22,782 bases of DNA from the NCBI GenBank assembly GCA_034422355.1, contig DAOUJS010000155.1:1-22782 (forward strand), in the 5' to 3' direction. Position 1 is the stretch's first letter; the number at the start of each line of letters is the position of its first letter. This DNA is from CATOSP01 sp034422355. Its GTDB lineage: Bacteria; Chloroflexota; Dehalococcoidia; Lucifugimonadales; UBA3495. The notes under the pieces are model-generated. The model searched no databases, had not been told where the DNA came from, and was given only the letters and a program-made list of their open reading frames with translations. Made by a program: the position numbers and the translations under genes. Below are positions 14,504 through 20,807 of the stretch, piece after piece.

Positions 14504-15514
14504 TTGGACGTAGGAAAGTTTCCCGCTGAACTGTTGGCACGAGTCCTGGCGCGAAACAGCATTACCGACTCCAGGGTTCTTGTAGGGCCGCGAATCGGAG
14601 AGGACGCCGCCGCACTGGACATGGGGGGCAAGCTGCTGGTAGCCACCAGTGACCCGGTCACCTTCGCAACGGACCGTATTGGATGGTACGCGGTGCATGT
14701 CAATGCGAATGACCTCGCCTGCCGGGGCGCGACCCCCTTGTGGTTCCTGGCCACGCTGCTGGTCCCGGAGAGTTTTTCCGAGGCCGATGCAGAGGCGGTG
14801 TTCGGCCAGATTATCGAATCGTGCCAGACCCTTGACGTTTCCCTGGTCGGCGGCCACAGCGAGGTGACCTACGGCATTGACCGGCCCATCGTCATGGGCA
14901 CGATGCTGGGGGAGGTGGAACGGGACCGGCTGATCGTCACCGGCGGGGCCCGGGAAGGCGACAGCATTGTGGTGACACGAGGCGTGGCCATTGAGGGGAC
15001 GGCCATATTGGCCAGGGAGCGGACAGAGGCCCTTATAAGGGCCGGAGTGGCGCAGGAGGTGATCGACTCGGCAGCTGCCTGGATTACGAACCCCGGAATC
15101 AGCGTTGTCGCAGATGCCAGGGTCGTCTGCGAGGCGGTCAACGTGCACTCGCTCCACGACGTGACCGAGGGCGGGCTGGTCACAGCCCTCAGAGAAGTGG
15201 CGCAAGTCTCCGGGCTGGGCCTGGCGGTGGAGGAGGGGTCAATTCCCGTGTTACCCGAGTGCGCTGCGATATGCGATGCCTTGGGTATCCACCCACTGGG
15301 GCTTCTGGGGTCCGGGGCGCTGGTGGCGACGCTGCCCCCGTCCGATGTGCCAGCTCTGCAAGCCGCGCTGGAACAGGCAGGATCCGACGGGTGGGAGATC
15401 GGACTGATGATCGACCCGGAGGAGGGATTGCAGATGATCGGGTACGAAGGCGAGGTCCCGCTGCCGGAGTTTCCCAGGGACGAGCTGGCACGGCATTTTA
15501 CGTCGCAGCAGTAG
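14504..15514 (+). CDS. AIR synthase-related (PurM/HypE-fold) protein
   Basis: A 336-residue ATP-binding protein of the PurM/HypE/ThiL/SelD superfamily. It has the IGEDAAALD motif near residue 31, the TSDPVTF strand, HVNANDLACRGATPLWFLAT (the superfamily N-D-ACRGA..P motif), GGHSEVT and a C-terminal-domain D-V-T-E-G-G-L (Asp219), matching DPT(R)GGL of HypE. It lacks the C-terminal PR-x-C of HypE, which carries the carbamoyl/cyano group, and has no selenocysteine/cysteine loop of SelD, so it is neither. Proteins of this branch are usually annotated only as AIR synthase-related. The start is TTG 14504, with AGGAG 5 bases upstream. No hydrogenase or purine genes are nearby. Confidence 0.85.
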   Translation: MDVGKFPAELLARVLARNSITDSRVLVGPRIGEDAAALDMGGKLLVATSDPVTFATDRIGWYAVHVNANDLACRGATPLWFLATLLVPESFSEADAEAVFGQIIESCQTLDVSLVGGHSEVTYGIDRPIVMGTMLGEVERDRLIVTGGAREGDSIVVTRGVAIEGTAILARERTEALIRAGVAQEVIDSAAAWITNPGISVVADARVVCEAVNVHSLHDVTEGGLVTALREVAQVSGLGLAVEEGSIPVLPECAAICDALGIHPLGLLGSGALVATLPPSDVPALQAALEQAGSDGWEIGLMIDPEEGLQMIGYEGEVPLPEFPRDELARHFTSQQ

Positions 15515-15525
15515 TACGCCGATTA

Positions 15526-15708
15526 GTACATTTACACGTTACCCGCTTGCCACAAGCCGAGGACGACTGCAAAAAGTGTACTTATATGGTACATTTTACG
15601 CCCCACTCCCCGGTACACTTTTGAAGTACTATCAGGACAGCACCTCCGCCATTCCAAGCATCTCAGGCTCAAAAATGTACTGGTGTACTACTCTCCCAAG
15701 TACACTTT
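15526..15708. repeat. Cluster of GTACA(C/T)TT / AA(G/A)TGTAC repeats at a convergent gene junction
   Basis: Seven TGTAC/GTACA cores lie within 183 bases, six of them flanked by an A- or T-run: GTACATTTA 15526, AAAAAGTGTAC 15571, GTACATTTT 15589, GTACACTTTT 15613, AAAAATGTAC 15671, TGTAC 15684 and GTACACTTT 15700. They occur in both orientations. AAAAAGTGTAC and GTACATTTT (15571-15597) face each other as an imperfect hairpin. The cluster spans the spacer between the AIR synthase-like and threonine dehydratase genes and enters the 3' end of the latter. Confidence 0.7.
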
Positions 15709-16656
15709 CAAGGCTTGCCGGAGTTGGGGAATCGTGGTGTTCGCCCCACTCACCGTGACCGATACATTTTTCCCGCGCAACTGGTCTTTACACTTTAACG
15801 CGCCTGCCAGGGCCGCCGCGCCCGCGCCTTCGGACAGGGTGTGGGCCTTCTCGACCAGCATCCCCATAGCCCGACGGATTTCATCATCACTGACCAGAAC
15901 GAAGTCGTCCAGGAGGCGTCTCAGGATGCTCTGAGGCAGGTCGTAGCCGGTCTTGGTGGCGAGACCTTCGGCGAAGGTATTCATGGGAGCCTCTACGGCC
16001 CTCCCCTGCCGCCAATACAGGTAAGCGCCCTGGGCGGCCTCGGCCTGGACCGCAATCACCCGGATACCCGTGTCGATGCCCTTGGCTGTGATGCAGGTCC
16101 CGGCCGCGGTGCTGCCCCCTCCCAGAGGCACTATCATTACGTCAACCTCGGGGAGGTCCTCGATAACCTCCAACGCCTGGGTCCCTACGCCTGCGATCAG
16201 CAGGGGTTCGTTGGCGGGATGGACATACCGGTAGCCTTCCTCGGCGGCCAGGCGCTCGCAATGGTCCCTGGCCTCGTCGAAGTTTTTGCCGTGGAAGACC
16301 AACTCCGCGCCGAGGGAGCGCATCATGGCCACCTTCAGCGGATTGGCGTCTTCAGGAAGAGCAATCAACGCCCTTGCGCCGAATTGCCGGCAGGCGCTGG
16401 CTATGGACTGACCGTGGTTGCCGGTGGAAGCGGTTATGACGCCCCGGCCGCGCTCCTCGGCGCTCATGTGGGCCAGCAGGTTGATGCCTCCCCTGGCCTT
16501 GAACGCGCCCAGCGGCAGATGTTCGTCATGCTTCAGGTAGACGTTGGCTTCCAGGACCTCGCTCAGTCCCGGCGAAAACTGGAGAGGGGTGCGGGCCAAG
16601 TGGGGGGCTATGGTCTTCTTAGCCTTGTAAATATCCCGTAGGGTGGGTCCTTCCAT
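15688..16656 (-). CDS. Threonine/serine dehydratase-like PLP enzyme
   Basis: A 322-residue fold-type II PLP enzyme. The Schiff-base lysine is Lys53 in LGAFKARGG, followed by the substrate loop STGNHGQS (77-84) and the phosphate-binding PLGGGST (177-183). The C-terminal VSGANT is in the usual place. The single catalytic domain without an ACT regulatory domain fits the catabolic threonine dehydratase / serine racemase branch, which makes 2-oxobutyrate or pyruvate plus ammonia; serine racemase activity is an alternative. The ATG at 16656 has a GAGG 6 or 7 bases upstream and a strong promoter at 16689-16716. Its last codons contain one of the TGTAC repeats. Confidence 0.9.
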   Translation of the reverse strand: MEGPTLRDIYKAKKTIAPHLARTPLQFSPGLSEVLEANVYLKHDEHLPLGAFKARGGINLLAHMSAEERGRGVITASTGNHGQSIASACRQFGARALIALPEDANPLKVAMMRSLGAELVFHGKNFDEARDHCERLAAEEGYRYVHPANEPLLIAGVGTQALEVIEDLPEVDVMIVPLGGGSTAAGTCITAKGIDTGIRVIAVQAEAAQGAYLYWRQGRAVEAPMNTFAEGLATKTGYDLPQSILRRLLDDFVLVSDDEIRRAMGMLVEKAHTLSEGAGAAALAGALKCKDQLRGKNVSVTVSGANTTIPQLRQALKVYLGE

Positions 16657-16688
16657 ATGTTACCTCATGTCATTAAGTCTGTTTCCAC

Positions 16689-16716
16689 ATTAGACATAGG
16701 CCAAGGCGAGTGTCAA
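16689..16716 (-). promoter_or_regulatory. Promoter of the threonine dehydratase-like gene
   Basis: On the minus strand a perfect TTGACA (16711-16716), a 16-base spacer and TCTAAT (16689-16694), about 33 bases upstream of the ATG. Confidence 0.65.
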
Positions 16717-16751
16717 CTTCAGGGGTTACCCAAATAGTTATATGGGGTTAC

Positions 16752-16785
16752 GGACAATGGGGACAGCGGTTGTCCCCTGTTGTCC
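16752..16785. other. Nested hairpin in the divergent spacer
   Basis: GGACAA (16752-16757) pairs with TTGTCC (16780-16785), and inside it GGGGACA (16759-16765) pairs with TGTCCCC (16771-16777) around GCGGT. This gives a 13-bp, nearly perfect two-part stem. It sits upstream of both the threonine dehydratase gene and the HTH gene, outside both likely leaders. There is no T-run. The remainder of the 496-base spacer (16657-17152) shows no convincing gene apart from the two promoters. Confidence 0.55.
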
Positions 16786-17072
16786 TGCATGGGGCTTTAC
16801 GGCCGGCGGCGGGAAGGGTCTGCACTGGAAGGGGAAGTGTGGCCAATTGATCTCCAGGGCGGCAACTGCCTTCCCCGCTCAATAACCCTATGGACTTCGG
16901 CCGGCGACCCTCGGCAATACGTCTTGGACCGGCGATTTGAGGCGCTTGGGGGTGTTGCGCGTCCCGGCAATGATGAGGGAAGTCCAGGATCCCGGAGGGA
17001 GGGGCCCTCGCAGTCTGTAGAACTTGTTCTTGATTTGTTTTGTTGAAATTCGATAAAAATTTGAAGTCTGGA

Positions 17073-17101
17073 TTGACAGTCGATTTAGCACGTGATATTC
17101 T
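17073..17101 (+). promoter_or_regulatory. Strong sigma-70-type promoter for the HTH gene
   Basis: TTGACA at 17073-17078, a 17-base spacer and TATTCT at 17096-17101. The GTG start is 51 bases further on, with AGGAGG at 17141-17146. GGTACACAGGAGGTACACC around the ribosome binding site is a short direct repeat (GGTACAC) that flanks it. Confidence 0.7.
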
Positions 17102-17152
17102 AGGCCACCCTCGCTACACTGAGAGTCCACCAAGGTACACAGGAGGTACACC

Positions 17153-17377
17153 GTGGCCAGGAAAACAAAGCTGATGCAACGGGTGGAGGACGAATATCAG
17201 AGGCCACTGGAGAGACTTCTACCAGAAATGGTCAATGAGTTTGGGTTGTCGGGGACTGCCGAAGAGTTGAGAGTTAGTAAGGCTACACTGGGGTACTGGC
17301 TGCTGAAGCTGGGGATAAGTGTACGCCGTGTAGCACTGGCGCCAGGCGAAACACTAGAGGTCAAGAGGATCAGCTAG
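17153..17377 (+). CDS. Small helix-turn-helix DNA-binding protein
   Basis: A 74-residue protein. Residues 16-53 contain a compact helix-turn-helix: LERLLPEMVNEFGL, then SGTAEELRVSKATLGYWLLK, where GTAEELRVSKATLGYWL is the HTH core. The N-terminus is basic and the C-terminus ends in a short beta-like SVRRVALAPGE. It is probably a sequence-specific DNA binder of the small standalone kind seen in phages and chromosomes, with no sensor domain. The GTG start has AGGAGG exactly 6 bases upstream and a strong promoter. The GGTACAC direct repeat flanking its Shine-Dalgarno sequence could be an autoregulatory site; that is inference. It is followed by the small unknown gene at 17411. Confidence 0.85.
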   Translation: MARKTKLMQRVEDEYQRPLERLLPEMVNEFGLSGTAEELRVSKATLGYWLLKLGISVRRVALAPGETLEVKRIS

Positions 17378-17410
17378 GGTTGTCACACTTAACGTTTCAG
17401 GAGATTTATT

Positions 17411-17635
17411 GTGATGGACCACACCTCGCAGCAATTGCCTCTGGCCCGGCTCCTGGACCTGAACAACCGGGTCCACGATATAGAGGGCCGGATGCGTCTT
17501 GAGCCGGTTCCACTGGGAGCGTCGAGCGGTGTTGACTCGCCGACCCCGCAGGGTCAAATCGCGGAAATGCAGGAGGAGATGGACAGGGGTATCAGGGCCA
17601 GCCTGGTCACCTGCTGGCTGGGTATGCCGGATTAG
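17411..17635 (+). CDS. Small protein of unknown function downstream of the HTH gene
   Basis: A 74-residue protein beginning (GTG) MMDHTSQQLPLARLLDLNNR, with an acidic/basic helical centre and IAEMQEEMDRGIRASLVTCW near the C-terminus. An AGGAG lies 7 bases before the GTG (10 before the following ATG). It starts 33 bases after the HTH gene on the same strand and ends just before a terminator-like structure, so the two look like one transcription unit. No domain is recognised. Confidence 0.6.
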   Translation: MMDHTSQQLPLARLLDLNNRVHDIEGRMRLEPVPLGASSGVDSPTPQGQIAEMQEEMDRGIRASLVTCWLGMPD

Positions 17636-17660
17636 CCTGGCAGGGATACCCATAACTCAT

Positions 17661-17736
17661 GGCCCGCGAAGCCCGTTGCGCCGGGGGCATTAGATTGCCT
17701 TGAGCGTTGCCGGATGCGAAGCGGGCCTGATTTTTT
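17661..17736 (+). terminator. Structured rho-independent terminator of the HTH unit
   Basis: GGCCCGC (17661-17667) pairs with GCGGGCC (17721-17727), followed by TGA and six T (17731-17736). The 53-base interior is GC-rich and can form further stems (for example GCCC with GGGC), so the whole may be a folded RNA that ends in a terminator rather than a simple hairpin. Confidence 0.65.
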
Positions 17737-17848
17737 CAGAGGCCAGGTCCAACCGCGGTTCCCGCTCACCGAGTTGGGATGTCGAACCGGGTGACCGGGT
17801 CTTTCCCGGCCCAATGAGGAGCTTTTCCTTAAGTAGCCCGGTGCGGCG

Positions 17849-18961
17849 CTAATCCTGGAAGATGTTCTCGGGCAGGAAGGCAGAGACGGTGACGTTGGGC
17901 AAATCGACGATGTTGCTTATCTTCAGGTCCACGACCACGCTGCATATAACGTAAGCCTGCTCGCGGCTCCAACCCCGTTCCTGCAGCAAGTCGATCATGT
18001 TGAGCAGGGCGTTGCGGGCTGCCAGGGTCAGGTAGTCCTCCCCTTCCTGAGAGCCGTCGTCCCTGATTGGATAGCCCATTGTGGCGATGAAGTTGCGGGG
18101 CGCGGCCCATTCGGGCGGCAGAAAATAGCCGGGATGGGCGAATCTGGGCATACGTATGTTATGTCGCCTCGCTTCGCCCTCGTGGATTTGAAACCTCACA
18201 ACCGCTGTTGCGCCCATCTCGATGGCGGTGATACAGCACTCCGAGTCTCCCTGGGCGAAGTGGCCGTCCCCGGCGGAATAGAGCGCGCCATCCACGTTGA
18301 CCGGAATCAGCAGCCTCGAACCCTTGGTCAACTGCTTGGCGTCCACGTTGCCGCAATTTTCCCGCGGGGGCAGGGTACGCAAGCCCTCGTTGGCGATTGT
18401 GCCGCCGGCCGGGATGGCATCCTCCGGGTCCGGGGGGGCGGCGGTCCCGCCCCGGCGGACCAGGTCGGCCTCCCTGCGGGTCCATTCCTCCAACTGGGCA
18501 CGGGACGGGGCGATGCCGGCTGTACCCATGAAAGAGCCGTCGGGGATGCGCACCCCCGGAAGCTGTGGGGAAGTTGCCCAGCCGTCGCTCATCTCCCAGT
18601 GGGCCAGATATGATTCTGTGAACAGGTCGCGGAGGAAGCCCGAACCGGGCCGAAAGCGGGTCCAACCCCGTGGCTGAGCGATGATGTCAACATACTCGAT
18701 CTCGAGGAGATCGCCGGGTCTTGCTCCCCTTATGTATACCGGGCCGGTGAGCGGGTGTGCGACCTTGGCGTCCAGACCTTCGAGGTCATCAGCTGTCATG
18801 TCCGGCTTGATCTGCTCATCGGAGGCGTCCCGAGTCTCCAGGACGACCTCCTCATCCACGTCGACTTCCAGCACGGGCGGTATGTCGGGATGCCAACGGT
18901 TGTGCCCCTTGTCCGACTCTTCTTTGAGCCGCTTGGCCCGGTCAATCTCGATGCTCTTCAT
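17849..18961 (-). CDS. Acetamidase/formamidase-family amidohydrolase
   Basis: A 370-residue protein of the FmdA/AmdA family, which hydrolyses formamide, acetamide or related short amides to ammonia and the acid. Recognisable blocks are the N-terminal NRWHPDIPPVLEVDVDEEV, AHPLTGPVYIRGARPGDLLE, the central PPRENCGNVDAKQL with its conserved Glu-Asn-Cys-Gly-Asn, VNVDGALYSAGDGHFAQGDSE and the C-terminal LDLL-type helix QERGWSREQAYVICSVVVDL. It is cytoplasmic. Its ATG lies 50 bases after the TPP enzyme stop, behind an AAAGGAG at a longer than usual distance, so the two genes are probably cotranscribed. The preferred amide is unknown. Confidence 0.93.
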   Translation of the reverse strand: MKSIEIDRAKRLKEESDKGHNRWHPDIPPVLEVDVDEEVVLETRDASDEQIKPDMTADDLEGLDAKVAHPLTGPVYIRGARPGDLLEIEYVDIIAQPRGWTRFRPGSGFLRDLFTESYLAHWEMSDGWATSPQLPGVRIPDGSFMGTAGIAPSRAQLEEWTRREADLVRRGGTAAPPDPEDAIPAGGTIANEGLRTLPPRENCGNVDAKQLTKGSRLLIPVNVDGALYSAGDGHFAQGDSECCITAIEMGATAVVRFQIHEGEARRHNIRMPRFAHPGYFLPPEWAAPRNFIATMGYPIRDDGSQEGEDYLTLAARNALLNMIDLLQERGWSREQAYVICSVVVDLKISNIVDLPNVTVSAFLPENIFQD

Positions 18962-19011
18962 CTGAGGCTGACACTCCTTTTGTATCCCGCCGCCACCCCG
19001 CTTCCGCCTCC

Positions 19012-20697
19012 TTATAGAGACCAGCTATCCGGGGCTTCGGGGGTGGGCATGGGACGGATCATTACCTCTATCAGGGCGGCCTGGCCGGACTCGGTGGCCT
19101 GGATGCAACGCCGCAGCGCCGGGGTGATTTCGTTGGGGTCTTCGACCCGTTCCGAGTAGGCCCCAAGGCCCTGTGCGACCTGGCTGAAGTTGCCGCCGAG
19201 TTCGGCCATCGAGGGCGGGGCGGCGTTGGGACGCTCCATAGCCATCAGACCGCCGCCGGTGCCGCCGTTGTTGAGAAGCACGGTAAGGGTGGGCAAGCCC
19301 ATCCTGACGGCGGTCTCAATTTCCATCCCCACCATTCCAAATGAAGCGTCACCGATTACGTGGAATACGAGATCGTCCTGTCGGCCCAGCTTTGCGCCGA
19401 CGGTTGCGCCCATTGACCAGCCCATTGCCGCCATGCCGCCCATGCCGATGTAGTTCCGGGGCCTGGTGGCAACCCAGAATGGGGAAAGGTAGCCGCGGCT
19501 GCCCCCGGCATCATGCAATGCCACGGTGCGGTCGAGATCGACGATATTCATCAGGTCCTGGACGACCCGGTAGCCGTTGGTCGGAGTCGAGGAGTCGTTG
19601 AATACCGATTCCCACTCGCCAAGCCACTTGGCCTTGGCCTGCTGGATTTCGGCGACGACTTCCTCTTTAATGCCGCCACCGCCGGGGCCGATGCGGTCCC
19701 GCACGGCTTCGTTCAAGGCTTGCAGGGCCAGCTTGGCGTCAGCGAGCACTGGCACGTCTGCGGGGTAAATCTTGTTCAGGTCCTCCGGGTCGGCGTTGAC
19801 GTGAATCAGCTTGACGCCGGGCGGTATAGGACGACCGTCGGTGCCATTGGGCAGACGGAAGGAGTTGCCGACGGCCAGCACGGCGTCGGCCTTCCTATTG
19901 ATATGGAGGGCCTGCCCGGAGGCGTACTTGCTCCGCGGGTAGACGCCGCCGCCCAGGGACAGGGGATGGTTTTCCGGGAAGGTCCCTTTCCCGACCAGGG
20001 TGGTGGCCACTGGCATGGAGAGCATTTCCGCCAGTTCCCTGGCCTCGTCCCATGCTTCGGCGGCGAGCACACCGCCGCCAAGGTTCAATATCGGGTAGTC
20101 GGCGTTGACCAGAATGTCCGCGGCGCGTTCGATGTCCGACGGGTCGGCCGCGGCCTTGCGGCCGGGACCTACGGGTTCATAGTGGAGGACTTCATCGGGG
20201 GCTTCTGAGGAAAGGACATCCAGGGGCATTTCCAGGACGACCGGGCCGGGGGTCCCCGACCTGAGAGCAGTGAAGGCGCGGCGCATGATGGCCGGGATGT
20301 CCTCTATTTTGGACATCGTACCCTTCCATTTGACGAAGCTGTCGAAGATGCTGGATGGAGCCTCCTGCTGTATCTCCCGGCCCATGTTGGCCAAGGGATG
20401 CTGGCCCATCAAAAGCAGCACGGGGATGTTGTCGGCAAATGCGCCAGCGATTCCGGTCAGCGTGTTGGTCGCGCCAGGACCGGTGCCGCAGAGGGCCACC
20501 CCGACCTTGCCGGTGGCCCTGGCATAGCCGTCGGCGATCTCCACTCCCTGCCGTTCATGGCGGGCCGAGAACACCTTGATGGTGGTGGACTCCCGGAGGG
20601 CAGGCCACAGGGGTTGTTCACCTCCGCCGGCGAAACCGGAAATATACTCGACGCCTTCCTTTTCAAGGGCGTGGACTACAGCATCTCCACCGCGCAT
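19012..20697 (-). CDS. Thiamine pyrophosphate-dependent enzyme (acetolactate synthase-like)
   Basis: A 561-residue protein with the three-domain layout of the acetohydroxyacid synthase/benzoylformate decarboxylase superfamily. The PYR domain has the TPP-activating glutamate Glu48 in ARHERQGVEIADGYAR, followed by CGTGPGATN. The central domain has GGGVLA and AVGNSFRLPNG. The PP domain has the TPP motif GDASFGM (449-455) through NN at 476-477. It differs from IlvB in many positions, and no small regulatory subunit gene is nearby, so a catabolic decarboxylase or lyase is more likely than branched-chain synthesis. The ATG has GGAGG 7 bases upstream and a promoter at 20757-20785. The formamidase follows. 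Confidence 0.92.
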   Translation of the reverse strand: MRGGDAVVHALEKEGVEYISGFAGGGEQPLWPALRESTTIKVFSARHERQGVEIADGYARATGKVGVALCGTGPGATNTLTGIAGAFADNIPVLLLMGQHPLANMGREIQQEAPSSIFDSFVKWKGTMSKIEDIPAIMRRAFTALRSGTPGPVVLEMPLDVLSSEAPDEVLHYEPVGPGRKAAADPSDIERAADILVNADYPILNLGGGVLAAEAWDEARELAEMLSMPVATTLVGKGTFPENHPLSLGGGVYPRSKYASGQALHINRKADAVLAVGNSFRLPNGTDGRPIPPGVKLIHVNADPEDLNKIYPADVPVLADAKLALQALNEAVRDRIGPGGGGIKEEVVAEIQQAKAKWLGEWESVFNDSSTPTNGYRVVQDLMNIVDLDRTVALHDAGGSRGYLSPFWVATRPRNYIGMGGMAAMGWSMGATVGAKLGRQDDLVFHVIGDASFGMVGMEIETAVRMGLPTLTVLLNNGGTGGGLMAMERPNAAPPSMAELGGNFSQVAQGLGAYSERVEDPNEITPALRRCIQATESGQAALIEVMIRPMPTPEAPDSWSL

Positions 20698-20756
20698 GGT
20701 CCTACCTCCAGGCTACAGGCTGTGGGAGTCCGGCAATTGGCTTGCCGTTGGCTCGG

Positions 20757-20785
20757 ATGATACGCCGGGCTACGGGGCAGGTCAA
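20757..20785 (-). promoter_or_regulatory. Promoter of the TPP enzyme-formamidase operon
   Basis: On the minus strand TTGACC (20780-20785), a 17-base spacer and TATCAT (20757-20762), about 60 bases upstream of the ATG at 20697 and just after the stop of the preceding gene. Confidence 0.6.
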
Positions 20786-20807
20786 CTTTATGGTAAGTTG
20801 GGAGCCG

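Noticed and set aside
16780..17046. 88-codon plus-strand frame in the divergent spacer
   Set aside because: Its start lies inside the nested hairpin, it lacks a Shine-Dalgarno sequence, and the composition is not protein-like.
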